DNA of 64,000 bases from Leptasterias polaris (GCA_037783415.1 JAZGTN010000151.1:310001-374000), one strand, 5' to 3'; counted from the stretch's first letter, positions 13,235 to 26,631 are shown. A program made the numbers and translations. Notes: a model not told the origin generated them from the letters alone.

Positions 13235-14460
13235 CTCATTTTATCGAAGTGACACATTTTACCAACTAAGGTCCTGACCTGCTTTCGCTTCAAAGTTCTG
13301 AGCTGTACTGTAACGTTCGATGCCTGGCAAACTATTGTACAAAAGCTCGACGAATTTGCGTCTTCTTTTATCTTTACGTTTAAAATTACGTTCCGTTTAC
13401 GCTTACTTAAGCCAGCCATGTGTGAATGTCCAGACTGTTTACGATGAAGCAGCATTTTGAACAATTCAGTGAACGTTTTTTGAAATACAGCAAATCTGCT
13501 GCTATTTATGATTTCACTCTTCAAAAGTATTTTCGCGTTCGATTATCCCTGATTAGTTTAATTTATTATTTTGTCAATGCATCGAAGTGTCCTGACCTTT
13601 GCTGTACTGTTCTGAGCCAAAATTGACTTAAACGTAAGTCATTGATGCCTCAAACTATTATTTAAAAGCTCAACGAGATTACTTCATCGTTTACCTTTAC
13701 GTTTACGACTATACGTTGACGTTTACTCTTGCGTAAGTCAAACATGTGTGCAGCCTTCGGAATGTCATGACAAGTATTCTACAAACCAAAAGAATTGTCC
13801 AAGGTAAAGGTTTTATAGGAAGGACAATTACGTACGAAGGGAAATCATCAAGTGGATAACATGATCGACTGATGTCAAATTTGACGGCAGGAAACACTAG
13901 ATTTGCAAACCTAGGAAACAATGATAAGTTTATTGTCTTTATCTTTTGGAGGTTTTTTCAATGCATCGAAGGGACTGCTTTCACCAACTTCGGTATTGAC
14001 CTTTGTTTCAATGTTCTGAGCCAAAGTTGATTACGACGTAGGTCAACGATGCCTCAAACTATTCTTTAAATAAAAGCTCGACGAGATTATGTCTTTGCTT
14101 ACTACGTTTACGATTACATTACGTTTACGCTTACGTAAGTCAAACATGTGTGCAGCCTTCGGAATGTCATGTTTCTGTTTTGCCCCATGATAAGTATTCT
14201 ACACAAAGCCAAACCAAAGGATTTGTCCAAGGTAAAGGATTTGTCCAAGGTAAAGGATTTGTCCAAGGTAAAGGATTTGTCCAAGGTAAAGGATTTGTCC
14301 AAGGTAAAGGATTTGACCAAGGTTGAGGTTTTAAAAGAAGGACAATTACGTACGAAGGGAAATCATCAAGTAGATAACATGATCGACTGATGTCAAATTT
14401 GACGGCAGGAAACACTAGGTTTGCAAATTTAGGAAACAGTGGTAAGTTTATTGTCTTGTT
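13235..14460. repeat. Tandem duplication, unit about 400 bp, 2-3 copies
   Basis: CAAACATGTGTGCAGCCTTC occurs near 13738 and 14144. CATCAAGTGGATAACATGAT and its variant occur near 13845 and 14367. ATGCATCGAAG and GAGCCAAA..TTGA blocks repeat too. A more diverged copy begins near 13240. Frames at 13709-13921 and 14114-14475 come from this repeat. Confidence 0.85.
14218..14325. repeat. 18-bp minisatellite, about six copies
   Basis: GGATTTGTCCAAGGTAAA is repeated head to tail. The matching place in the neighbouring 400-bp copy (13795-13815) has one unit only. Eighteen is a multiple of three, which explains the repetitive open frames here. Confidence 0.95.
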
Positions 14461-14810
14461 TTGTGTTTGTTCCATGGCTTTTGCAGAATGGGAAAAAATG
14501 CTTTGTTTGCCTTTTTTAACTTAAAGAAGACTTTGTTTTACCTTTGGTCAGAAAGGAGATCAGTAAAATAATTTCATGATTAAACTTAATTTGACACAGA
14601 ATCATCCGAATCACGATTTACCGTATGGGAGGTGCGTGTGAAAATCAAAACAAATTCCATAATCTTCCATTTCACATTTCTATAAATTTAAAAATGGGGC
14701 ACTCGATAAATACTCAGGACATCTGACAAAAATCATTACATTTTGACGTAATGCTCCATTAAGATGCCTCATTGAAAAGACAACATGATAATTTTAAGTG
14801 ATAGCTTCCC

Positions 14811-14960
14811 TGGGCTCAATTTCACAAAGCGCAAAGATTCATCTTAGGATGAGTTGTCGGTTTCAACATAGTGATTTGCATTATGACACCACACTTTGCC
14901 TAGCAATTAAAAATGATACACGGTTAAGATCAATCTTAGCTCTTTGTAAAACCGGCCCCC
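14811..14960. mobile_element. Small TIR element (GGGCTCAATTTCACAAAG ends)
   Basis: Left TGGGCTCAATTTCACAAAGC and right CTCTTTGTAAAACCGGCCCC are imperfect inverted repeats, with TCTTAGGATGA near one end and ATCAATCTTAG near the other. About 150 bp, non-coding. Confidence 0.6.
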
Positions 14961-15034
14961 AGAAACCTGCACTATTCCTCCCTCAAATTTACTGCCAATG
15001 TGTTGCTTTTTAAGGCTGTAATGTTTCGATTACA

Positions 15035-15252
15035 AACAGCTCTTTAGTAAGCCCTGTTCTATCTATCCGTCTACACCGGACTCCAAATCAGAAGGAACAG
15101 TGTTTCCTTCGATACAGTCTTCCCCGGCTCAGATGGACCGACAGGCCTTCTGTTCCCCGGATGTTTTTGGTCACACGGCTGTGGCTGTGTCAATTACTGC
15201 ATCTGTCCACGCGATGCTATCCATGTTACCACTGTAGATTTTGCCTCTGATT
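15035..15252 (+). other. Unassigned open stretch with Cys-rich end
   Basis: A frame without an initiator reads FYLSVYTGLQIRRNSVSFD, then GCFWSHGCGCVNYCICPRD and stops after TTVDFASDF. Six cysteines fall in about 20 residues. I do not recognise it, and no flanking exon is identified. Confidence 0.2.
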
Positions 15253-15529
15253 TCTGATTCGTAAACGCAAACCTGCCTGTACTAAGCTCAGCCAAAAGAT
15301 CTCCCTGCAGCAATACACCTAGATTCTTTTTCTGGATGGGGTCCAGAACGACTGAAATGCTTGGAGGTTTGTTTTTGTGGGAATAAGTCTAACCTGTTAT
15401 CACCCAACCCATACAATTATTTTCTCCATTGAACGAAACAGGTTTGGAGGTGCGCTAATCACACATGTTCCTCACTCCTTGAAATGAGGTGGAGAACTAC
15501 GTATCAGTGTTGTAGTACTCGTACTCGGG

Positions 15530-15718
15530 ACTCACACTCGAGTAATACGCGAGTACCAGTTAGATGGTACTCGCACTCGAGAACTATACGTGAGCACCAG
15601 TTAAATAGTACTCGTACTCTCACTCGAGAACTATACGTGAGCACCAGTTAGATGGTACTCGTACTCGCACTCGAGAACTATACGTGAGCACCAGTTAGAG
15701 AGTACTCGAGGTCATTTA
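15530..15718. repeat. 47-bp tandem repeat, about 4 copies
   Basis: ACTCGAGAACTATACGTGAG recurs three times at 47-48 base spacing, preceded by one diverged unit. The flanks are rich in TACTCG. Confidence 0.85.
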
Positions 15719-17777
15719 CTCAATACTCGACTGAAAAAGTACTCGAACTCTGACTCACGAAAAAAAATGAACACTTTTTATAAAAGAATAACTGGCTCTT
15801 GAGTGATTTTTAGTTGACGAACAATGATCATGTTTAAGACAATATTTGAACAAATTAAAACATTTTCAATGTTGCATTTTACACAGAAACACGCCTTCTG
15901 ACTGACAAAAGGGTGATCTTTGTGGATCAGCACTTTAAAGGCTTGTATTGTTCCAAGTGGTGGTCATTATTAAAGTAATATCTAAGATATTGAGAATGAT
16001 ATAAACGTCGATGTCTCACTTAATACGATTCAAAACAGGTCCAACAGTCCACAAAAAGGAACTAAATTATCGGCTCTTGGGAAAATTCCATCCTCAGGTA
16101 AACCAGCCCAGGTGAAAGCACTTCTAGCAGACACCACTCTCTACCTGTACTTTCACTTATCACCACGGGGGCCTTTCGTGACTTTGGAGATCAGTGTGAC
16201 TACACTGATTTGCACTACTCTTTCCCTTTGATGATACAGGGAACCAGACCCAACCTGACCTCTCAAGCTGAAAGCATTTTATGCCTGTAGCCAGTCATCA
16301 ATAACCTGTTTTGGGGAATTTCAAACAGACAGAGTAATAAGTGATGCTTTAATTCTTGTCAGTTTATAGGTTTTTTCTTCACGTGGTTAAGATGGCCCCC
16401 TGAAGCATATTTAAGATAAGAAATCATATTCCCCAGATTGCCTGGTTCGATTCTCGCGGGGTTTGGTCAATGTGGCGTGATCTAAATGAAATCGTGCAAC
16501 ATGTATATCCAATCTGTTTTGGTAACTATACAATTTTAAAGGGACTGTGCATATTATGTTCGTCACAGAACACTCGCGGGGTTCGGTGAGGAATTTCATT
16601 TTGAGCAAGCGGTGTTCCACACAACATGGTGGGACAATGTACTTCTTTGTTGAGTGGCTCAATACAAAAACCAATCAGGTGTATAAAAGACACTGAAGTT
16701 TACGTCAGTGAGAAGTATTCTGAAAGGCTGGCTAGCTTGGTTTATTCTCTTGAGCATCTTGTCTCCTCAATGAATGTTTTTTTCATAATCTTTTTCCAAG
16801 TTGCGTGTTTATGATTTTGGGCCGGAAGGAAGTAACACATTTTTGACAATTGCTGTATACTTTCCGAATAGTCAAATCCACAGGGACACTACTTGGATGG
16901 GATTCGGACCAACGACTCCTGTATTCTAGAGAAGATATCTTTAATAACCATTAGACAGTCGAAAGTGTACGGTGACAGGAGGTAAATTCCACATTTCTCT
17001 CTCTCTCTCCACATTATTCCAACTGTGAGTCTGTGATTAATGCAAATCAGATTAGACAAGACCAGCATGTTCTTATTGGCAACATCTGCGCTAGCGCCTG
17101 CCTCTTCCGGAGTTTTGTTCTCTTTACCCGCCAAAGACGGTGCATGCAGTATTGCTTCACACTTCCACACGTCCCGTTCGGTTACCAGACTGTCACTTGA
17201 TATAGGCCTAAGTGTGGACATAAAATTTATTTGTATCTAATTGGCTCAAACTCACAACACTTTTGCATTTGAACTATTCATATCCTCTGGAATAGGATGA
17301 CTGAATAATACTCCAAATTTATAAGTGACAACGGGGTCCCTCTGGAGCATGTAAAACTGCCGTTATGATAATATTTTATAATCATACGGTAGTGGATGGA
17401 TTGGTAGAATTCATCTGTCAAGTTAATCCAACAGTGACATTTTGGCGGTGTCCTACTAATTAATTATCACTTTTTCGGTTGAAGTCTTACACCGAAATGT
17501 TTCCTCCTATAGTGATCAATCTACGCAGTGATATGTCCATGCCTTTAAAGATATAATAGTACTATATCATCACAGTGCTGTATTTATACTCTTAGTTGTC
17601 CGTGAGTTCAAATACAATATTGAGTAATTGAGTATGAGTATTGGAAACGTATAGCTGAGTAAAACTACGAATACGACCACTAGTCAAGTTTGTTTTTCTT
17701 TTCTCAGACAAGCGGAGTGTAGGTTTTAGTACCCTTTTAGAGTGTCTAGTAGGACTCATTCAGATTGTTGATTTCCT

Positions 17778-18117
17778 CAAGTGCTAGAACTGAAAAGGTG
17801 CACTGTATGCCTAACGTAAATAGCTGCATGTAGGTTTAGTTGGGTCCGTTTTCAAGCGAACTGGAACACGAGTAGGCCCTACTTAACAGTTTTAGTACAA
17901 TTAGTTTTAAGTATTAAACTTCAACCTGTGCGTTTGTAACATACATTTCGACAAGTGCTAGAACTGGAAAGGTGCGCTGTAGACCTAACTTTAAGAGCTG
18001 TATGTAGGTTTAGTTTGGTCCATTTTCAACTAAATTCGGCCACGAGTACCAAACAGTTTAGTGCAATTAGTTTTAAGTATTAACTTCGACCTGTGCGATT
18101 GTAATACACATTTCCAC
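17778..18117. repeat. 174-bp tandem duplication
   Basis: CAAGTGCTAGAACTG starts at 17778 and 17952. Both copies carry ATGTAGGTTTAGTT, CACGAGTA and AATTAGTTTTAAGTATTAA in order. Confidence 0.85.
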
Positions 18118-18909
18118 GAGATAAAGGGTACTCGAGTACAAGTACAGTGCAACACCACATCATAATGCTACTCATGTTGCACCACTCCTTTAGCAAGAAG
18201 CACTCGAAACTGATGACACACAGATAGGGCTGTTTTGTAAATAATGATTGACCTGAAGAGTTTGGACTGCGAGCAGCCGTGGGGATGGAAGGAGAGACTG
18301 CCCCCAAAAAGCTGCGGTATGTACACTTCTTGTAAATGTGCCTTAAAGGAGATAAACCTCCCCAAAATAGGCCACAATCTAAAGTGATGGTGTTTCCAAT
18401 ATGCACCATGTTTTGTCAATTTTTTGAAGAAGAAAACAAACCAAAACAAAGGGTGAAGCGGTATTGTGTTTCTCTTCAACTGTACTCAATACAAATTGAG
18501 TATAGGCCTACTATGCCCTATTTTAGAAAGAGGGTACAACTCCCCCTCCCACCCCCTCCCACCCCCTCCCACCCCCGTTTATGATTTGATATTATTACCG
18601 ATACAAAAACAATTGTGATGTCAGCTCTTTATCAATATTGAAATGCTTCAAAATTTGTTTCAAATTCGAGAAGAAAAAAATACCCAAATCGTCACGAATT
18701 GTTTTTGCTTAAAGTTTGTTCACCTCTGTTGCACCAAGAAGCGAGTGATACAGCGGGTAAAGAAAAGTTTTCGCCAACCAATGATTTCTCTATTTTACAC
18801 CAACAACCCCCCCCCTTCCACTTTGTATGAGTATTGAGAATAATGATTTTAAAAAAACTTAAACAAAAACGCACGTGTTTGTCGACCAGGTAAATAGAAG
18901 ACGTATCCA

Positions 18910-19230
18910 TTGGTTTCGTCCTCGCTACGTCACAACACCCGGACCATTTTTGTTTGTGCTAAAGACCCCGGTTTAAACGGACGAACACGCTCAATCGCCG
19001 ATTTAAACATCCACTTTAACGAGAAAATAAACCTTGTGAGGGTAGACGGAGACACTGGTTTCTACCGGGCAGTGGAGCTGATCTTCGGGCGAGATCCTCT
19101 TGAGTGGATGCGCTGCGTTGGCCCTGCACTGTGGCTGAACCCACTTACTGTTTATCTTCAATTATCAAATTATGACAGCGACGATAACGAGTGCTTTCAG
19201 ATGTGTCTCTCATTTACCCAGTCAGTTTCC
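18910..19230 (+). other. Possible OTU-fold (vertnin-like) coding remnant
   Basis: An open frame of over 130 codons reads VRVDGDTGFYRAVELIFG, then MRCVGPALWLNPLTVYLQLS and NYDSDDNECFQ. The DGD..FYRA, helix, R..V...L..NP..Y pattern resembles OTU-like domains found in mobile-element-linked proteins and vertnin. The catalytic Cys after DGD is replaced by Thr. No convincing start or exon borders. It could be chance. Confidence 0.3.
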
Positions 19231-20689
19231 CTTGTGGTTTATTATTTGATATCTTTCCATTTCTGTCATACATTACTGTTAAAAAAAAATCGAGTAAATT
19301 TCTTCTGTTTGGACTATTACTAATTTGGGGAGGGGATTTCTTACAAGTTCTGCTGGAAATGATTTTTATTACTCGGGTTTGCTTTTATCATCACTATTAC
19401 CAAATACCATGGAGGTAGAATTAATACCAACAAAACTACAATGAATACTTGTTCAACAATAAACTCCGACCACAAACTGGCCTGAAGTAAAATGCCTTCA
19501 ATTCTACCGTAACCCAAATGTAGGACAGTTCATAAGAGTTTTGTTACGCAGCGTTTCCCCAAATGTATTGCTGATTTTGAACACATTTGACAGCCACATT
19601 TTACACCACTGGTTGAAAGGCGTACGGGCCTACGGCAAAACGCCTGCTCAGACCAGCTTAAAGGGGCTTCAGTGTCAACATCATTTTTGTGATGCACTTA
19701 TTTCTCAATAGAAAGAGTCCTCATGAAAGTCGGGGGGGGGGGGGGGGGAATAACAACTCTCTAACTCAGATTAAAAGGGTGTAAAATGTCATTTTATCTG
19801 ATACTTTTTTAAAGCAAAATTTGAAACGTGACGTCATCGAACATAAAAAACAAATGGGTCTGTACAATGCAAAGAGGAGTTGTTTGTGCCATTCATACAG
19901 TCAAATCCGTTGCTGTTTTCACTGAATACTTTTAAAATTCAGGAATGAACTATAATACGTATGGACCCTATATTAAAGTTGTGAGGTAATCGAACGGGTT
20001 TTTTTTTTATTTGATAAAAATTGCACTTGAATGGGACGGTATCAAACACAGTGGCATTTTACACTTCAGTTTAACTTGAGGTATAAAGAGACGTATAAGT
20101 TTTTCCCCAATTTTCATAAAAGACTTAATCTTTTGGAGAATGAGTGGATCCAGACACTGAAATTGACCTTAGAGCCTCCCCCCCCCCCCCCCCTTTAAGG
20201 GTTTTGATATTCCATTGAGAACTACAATTCCCGACAGGCCCAAGAAACAATGAATCTCCGCACGAGAAAAAAGAAATAAGAAACTTGCGATCGTTCATAT
20301 CACATTTCGATCGTAAGTAACCTTGGACTATTTAGTGTATACTATATCCCCACCCGGATATTATTGTCCGATGTAGGCCGCGGTTGTGGTGTTGTGTAAA
20401 TCGGTTGCAAATGTCGTTAGCGCGCCCGGGCAAGCTGTTTTTTGTTTGTTTATGTTTCGCTTAAAAAAATTAGGCCGTGAGGCAGCTGTATACATTATAC
20501 ACATCCTCTGCCGGGATCCTCTCATTATAATGTCCCATGTGCGTAACTCATTTTACAAATTTTTATCGTGATGGAGTTTGACATAATACTCATAGCAACT
20601 CCAGTTTAAAGGGGGGATAGGTGACACAGTTTTGAGGTATCTTGTTTTGTTCGCTGACCTGAATGGGAAAATTGCCATCTTGAAGGCAA

Positions 20690-20940
20690 AAATTCATGTT
20701 TTGGACATAAAGTGCCATTTAAGTATAAACAGCAACATTTCATAACTTGGAAAAAGGTGCCATTTCAGTATTGAAGGCAGACTTTCACAAATTGGAAGTT
20801 AAGTCACCTTTTAGCATTTATGGCAGAATTGCACAATTTGGAAGTAAAACGCATTTTTAGTATTGACCGCAGAATCGCACAATTTGCAAGCAAAACGCAA
20901 TTTTGATATTGACAGCTGACCCTCGCAATTTGGAAGAATA
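20690..20940. repeat. Degenerate tandem repeat of about 60 bp
   Basis: GCAGAATTGCACAATTTGGA, GCAGAATCGCACAATTTGCA and related blocks recur four to five times, each followed by an AAAACGCATTTT or similar segment. Confidence 0.75.
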
Positions 20941-23712
20941 CACGGAACTCACTAGTGGTTGGTATGTACTCTTTTCAGTCATAAGACATTTTCAATAATA
21001 TTTCTAAAAATAAAGATATTTTCGGTGTAAGTGTTTTTCTTTATATCTCAAGAACCCATCTCGGTCATGAATTCATTCTTCTTGCTTTCAACGTGACGAG
21101 ACAAGAAGCTTCGAACAGTCTTGAAGACAGTTGACACTGAGTAATAGGGTCCAGGTCGAGTAAAGCCTGACCCACAGCTGTAACTTTCCAACGCACAGCA
21201 CCGAGCATCGTCTTTAAAAACCATAATAACTACTTAAATGAGAAATGCTGTGTCAATAAAAATTAAACAATAAATAAAACATACAAGAGTCGTACTTTCG
21301 TTCTATCCGTTCAAAACTTGGTATCTCGCAGCTAGAATTGTCACCAAGACCGTAGACATACTCGACCCGTTTCTCCTTCGGTATAAAGTTGACCTGTAAC
21401 TGTGAAGCTGCACCACTGGACCTATTAACTCGACACAGGGGAAGATGCGAGAGAAAACCCACGCATCACCTTGACTTACATTCCTCGCAGATGCTTTGCC
21501 TTTCAATTATATGTCATGGGACGTTGGGCAAATAATGATTTAGTTCACGCAGTGTTTGCTTGCTTTGATGACACTAGGGGATGACAGCCGCGCGCGTCGC
21601 TTTAGTTGGCACCCCGGCGGAAGGGCTACCGTGAAGTACGACACCCCGACCGGGGCGATTAACGATAACGTTACGTTCCGTTACAGGTGATAGCGCATTC
21701 CGACTAAAATTGGATTCCGGAACTCATCACTCGCCGCGCATAGAGATATACATTCCTCATTGCAGAAACGCGAAATCGCAGAAAACGTATACCGCAGGGA
21801 AAAATACTTTAGAGCGTAAACGATGACGAGACACAGTTTACTGCGACGCAGATAAACATTTCTTTGCGAAAATGAATTACCCTGATACGTTATTTGACTA
21901 AAACACCGTTCAAGGGTTTTGGTGTACTCAACAAAAATGGAAGGTATAGGCCTAGTGGTAGTACCTTTCATTATGCTATAACTCATAAACAGATAGATAT
22001 TTTCCCATCCTAAAAAATGTTAGCCCAATCTTTTTATTTTTCAATGTAGACTTATTAGGACTACTTCTGAGTATAGGTTAACATTCGCACCTTATGTTAT
22101 GTAATAATGACGTCTTCTATAGCGCCGGTATCCACGCAAGTGCTCATGGTACAAAACAAATGTGAAAATGGGGTGCTGCATAATGTGGATTGTAAAAAGT
22201 GACTCAATAATTGGCTTGTAACGCAGATATCTTGGAACCTTTATGATATTTTACCGAATATTTTTGTACAATGTAGGAGAAATGATTAGATTAGAATATT
22301 CAAATAAAATGAGGTGACTGCGTTTTAGACGAAAATTTTTCTCAGGTATTAACGAATATTGTTCTCACACCGCTTTTGCCAACTTCTGGATCAAAAGTCG
22401 CCAATAATCAACCTGTTTCACTGTATCACCCAAATTGTACAGAAGTCTTTATAACTAAATGACTTGTCCATGTCTAACGACAGAGCGATCTTTCGCCAAC
22501 AAGAAATGCGCCCGAGGGTTGCTGTCACTCATAGACAAACTGTGAATGACCCGACACACTAGCTGACCGTGGACTTCAAGGACTGATTGACGGGGAATGC
22601 GAGGGCCAAGACACCCCTCCCAAACAAAACATTTGTACATCATGTACGTTGATTGTTTTGCCACAGTTTTCTGAGCGCGCGCATCAAGTTACAATTTAAG
22701 GAAGCTGTATATAGGTTCTCATATTAAACTTGAATCATGGCATCGGGAATTAAAAATAATGTTTGTTTGTATAATGATCTTCCCGTCAGGGGAACTCGGC
22801 AAACTATCTCACAAGGGGAAGTAAACAACAAGCTGGCAACAGCCAATATCACGTTATTTCACATTAAATAGGTCTCCAACCACGTGGTTATTCCGAAACC
22901 TCCACAGTCTGTTACTTTGTAATTCCCTCAGATGTTATAGACATTATCAGTTTATACATAAAGTGCATTTTGTGAGATGGAGTTTTCTTAGATTTAATCT
23001 AATTTGGAAAGTCGTAACAACAACTGCACCTACATCTCCTTTGTGAGATATCAAAAAGACAATTTTGATCCCGCCAATACTAGCACCTGTGACGCATGTC
23101 GACCTGTGGGTGGGCGACATTGAACCTAACACTAACTGATAGTCGGAATGTCACTTTTAAGCTACCGTATAAGTCCCCGCTGCGAAAGACGAGCGTGGAA
23201 ACATTAGAATTCAAAACAAAAAAAAGAAAAATGTGGTGAAATGTTTGCCTGCCGTTAATGGGCAGACGAAATGACTTTTTCGGCCAAGCTGTGGTGTACA
23301 GCTGAGATTGGAGCAGGCCGGGAGAGTGGCACAATGGAGCCGCGACGGCACGGAGCAGTGTCCTAATCAGAGTATCATAGTGTTTCCCACCGGGTGCTGC
23401 TCTCCCTCCCCTACCGTTCTTCGCTAAATGTGACGGCCTGCTTTCAGCTTGCATTTGTTGGAAGGTCATCACAATACATTCATATCACATGAGAATGTTC
23501 GGAAAGAGAAATCTGCATCAACCCCATCACCATGGGAGACTGTTAACTTTTTGAATATAGGGTATATAGTGACTTATCAAATTTCAATCCCCCATAATAA
23601 AATCATGACACCGTTTTGTTAAACTGCAGGACCTTGAGAGAATTGGTTTATCAGTTATGTTTGCTGTTGGCAACCACTGCGTTGTTTATAATGCATGTCT
23701 GTAAATGCACAT

Positions 23713-24110
23713 ACAGGATTGGTAGAGCTGACAAAATAGTCACAGACAGTGCTCGTGTATTATGTGATCAACCATAGGCCTATACATGAAATAACAAACC
23801 TGCGAACATTTGGGCTTAATCCGTTGGGTGAGTCAGGAGAAAATATTGGAAAACCAGGCACAATTTTCAGCAAGTCAACACATTGTCCTTAATTTTGGTT
23901 GTGACAACCGAAATCAGCTGTTGCATTTTGTAGGTTTTACGACACAGTATTCTCTAATATGACTTTATTTCAAGAGGGAAACTTTTCAAAGAAAAAAGAT
24001 GGTTCAGATAGGAACTTCATAATCAGTTAGCTTTCAGACTAAAACTATAAACAGCGATGTTTTTTATCCTACCAATGTATCCTCCTTAAAGAAATGGCAA
24101 AGTTTACAAA
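23713..24110. mobile_element. MITE-like copy, family C, adjacent to 24142-24496
   Basis: Shares ACAGGATTGGTAGAGCTGAC and the interior CATGAAATAACAAACCTG with the neighbour. It ends CCAATGTATCCTCCTTAAAG. Confidence 0.6.
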
Positions 24111-24141
24111 ACTGATTGCCCAAGTATAGCGCGTCTCTTAA

Positions 24142-24496
24142 AGGTATTATACAGGATTGGTAGAGCTGACAAAATAATCACAGACAGTGTTCATATTTTG
24201 TGTAATCAACCACATACATGAAATAACAAACCTGTGAAAATTTGAGCTCAATTGGTCATCGAGGTCACGAGAAAATAGTGAAAAGAGACCTTATGTGTTT
24301 TCTGTTTTTCAAACATCGAGTTTATTACCACGCGTGATAAAAACTATTGTTTTACTCATTTCTCAGAAACGATAGCATTTTAGGCAGAAATATTTTAAGG
24401 AACCCTTTCTACCATTACTTACTTTAAATCATGTAAGTTATGTGTGAATCTGTGAAAGTTTGTGTTTTTCGATCTTACCAATAGTGTACAGGGCCT
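24142..24496. mobile_element. TTAA-type MITE, family C
   Basis: 355 bp between two TTAA sites (24138-24141, 24497-24500), starting AGGTATTATACAGG and ending GTACAGGGCCT. A closely related copy in the same orientation lies immediately to the left (about 23713-24110). Confidence 0.75.
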
Positions 24497-24529
24497 TTAA
24501 AAGCTCTCCTTCATTCTTTCTAGTTCAGA

Positions 24530-24655
24530 GAACAATTTTCTAGAGCGGGATTTGCACCAACGATCTACGGGTTAACGTGCCGACACTCAACAAACTGAGC
24601 TATCAATCCTGTTTTTGGCGGTCTCCGTATTTTGTCAATATCTTTGTTCGGGGCA
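24530..24655 (-). mobile_element. tRNA-Asn-like SINE, diverged
   Basis: Shares the D-arm and T-arm region (reverse of GAGCGGGATTTGCACCAACG) and the GGCGGTCTCCGTATTTTGTC flank with 32710-32845. Confidence 0.65.
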
Positions 24656-25464
24656 CAGATTCTTAGCATTTGGTTTTAATGCATAAATTACTGCGATTAT
24701 TTTCCCCGGAGATGATGCCCAACATTTGAATAAAAATTCACTGAAATCATTGACTATCTGTATTGCTTTTCATCCGTTAAACTTCCTTTATATCACATCA
24801 GTAGCTACGCGTTTTTAGTAGTTCCCTTTAACAACTAGCAATTAGTTCCCTGTTCAAAAACTGAACGTCACCATCTCTTTAATCTTGTTTCATGATTTTG
24901 TCTTTCTTCCTTTTTTCCCCATGAAATGTCTTCCCTTGTCTCCCGTCTGTCTCTGTACTCGCTGGATCCTTGCCAGCAAATGGATGCATCCAAATAATTA
25001 TCTCCACACTTTCCGGAACCAGCCTCGTAACAAAATTATCTTCGCGGTGACTGCGTAAAGTCATTAATTACCTGCAAATTCTGTTAAATGTTATCAAGAA
25101 AAAAATAAGATACAGATCATCGCTATTTACTCTTTGTGTGTTATTCTGTTGAATGTTGTTGTATTTATAATTCTGTCTATTACTTTTTACGGGTTTTTTT
25201 TTTTTACTGTTTATTGTTAGACAATGATTCCTATTCAATTGCAACTTTTGCTTTTAAACAAGTTACCACAATGACAATGGAAAATACCAACGACAAAGAA
25301 ACATTAATTTGCGGAGTGGTTTTTAAAATGTTAATAAGAATTTAATTTCCGACTTTGAGTGATGTTTGTTTTGTTTGTTTGTTGTGTGTGTTTTGGTGTT
25401 GGTTTGTTTTTATTTTTATAACCACAACGGAAACGTGGGTAAATTGTTAAAAATAATTTGGGGT

Positions 25465-25575
25465 TAAACAAAGAAAATTTACAAGAGCGGCACTTGAACC
25501 TGCGGCCTCTGGCACGTTAATCCAGAGGTAGTCGGTTCAAGTCCCGCTCTGGTAATTGCTCTTTGTTCAACCCAA
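25465..25575. repeat. tRNA-Asn-like SINE half-copies, inverted
   Basis: GAGCGGCACTTGAACCTGCG and, inverted, GTCGGTTCAAGTCCCGCTCT face each other around ACGTTAATCCAGAGG. Two T-arm/B-box halves form a hairpin. Probably a foldback-replication by-product. Confidence 0.55.
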
Positions 25576-26404
25576 AATTTATTTATTTATTGTTTTTCCT
25601 TTAATGCTTTATATAAGAAACAATTTGACAACCACTGCAGAAAACAGACAAATAATTCAGTCTTTTCTCAACGACAATCTGCTGTTTATCAACTATTCTG
25701 ACAGAAGTTTGCTCGAAAGTGATGAGATCAGATATGCTGAACTTGAAGTATGACTTCTGAGGGCTGTGACGCATTACAATTTTGGGGCACAGTTTATTAC
25801 ATGCCTCCTGTGCAAAATCAATCACCTTGGACTGATCTATCCTGCTCCTGTATATTGAATACAACGGGGAATTTGTTGAATTTGAAATTTGATACAAAAA
25901 GTCATAATTTTTCAACTTAAGGCCCCAAAACTTCAGGGCAGTCTGCGGTTCAATTCCCACACTCAACGATAAAGCTGTTTACACTTACAGGTTGTTGCTT
26001 ATTGTCAATTAGTTTGTTTTACTCGAGTTTTCTCTCCACTGGGGTTGACGCTTGACACATACCGAATTTATCAAAAAGTGTCCCAAGGTCGAACCTGGAG
26101 ACGCACTGCTGTCGGTTTTCAGTCAATTCCTTAATTCTTTTCCTTTTCACCAAATTACCAGGAATTTCGGCTTTCAAATTGGCTAACACACAGGAGAAAA
26201 GTATTAATGCAGAGAACACATGTGAGTTTCTTTAAAATAAGTTCAAGGGAATATACTCACATCTCAGTGTTAATCGAGGGTACAATGATAACGCCCACTT
26301 GCAGACAGGTTGTGACAGCTGTTTTTGCGAGGAAAAGAAAGTGCCCTTTTCTTTTCTTTCGCCAAATCTGCGCGGTCATGAAGCTTGACAACCAGTATTT
26401 ACAA

Positions 26405-26490
26405 CAAATTGCAATTGCAAACAGGAGGTCAAATGCCTTGTCGTCCAATTTAATACCTCTATGAAAGGAAATCAGCTTTGAACGTAATTC
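26405..26490. repeat. 85-bp repeat, inverted partner at 27074-27157
   Basis: GCAAACAGGAGGTCAAATGC appears here on the plus strand and at 27125-27155 on the minus strand, together with GACGACAAGGCA and TTCAAAGCTGAT blocks in the same order. The pair is separated by about 600 bases. Confidence 0.7.
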
Positions 26491-26631
26491 CAGATGGGTG
26501 TTTTTGGCTGGTGTTTGAATGTGCACATAGCACATCAACTAATTGTTTAATTGTGCGCAAAACTATTAACATTTACGTTCATGTTGTTTAATTTCAAAAT
26601 GAAAAAGTGCGTTCTTCTTTTACACACACTC

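Noticed and set aside
14114..14475. Open frames with LSKVKD or FTLDKS repeats
   Set aside because: Produced by the 18-bp minisatellite. No domain, start or splice context.
21253..21506. Minus-strand frame VNFIPKEKRVEYVYG considered as an exon
   Set aside because: It reads protein-like and has a CAG before GTCAAC, but no donor in phase and no family I recognise.
23080..23472. 130-codon minus-strand frame in a GC-richer patch
   Set aside because: No cysteine or module pattern, no splice sites in a compatible phase. It could be a short GC island instead.
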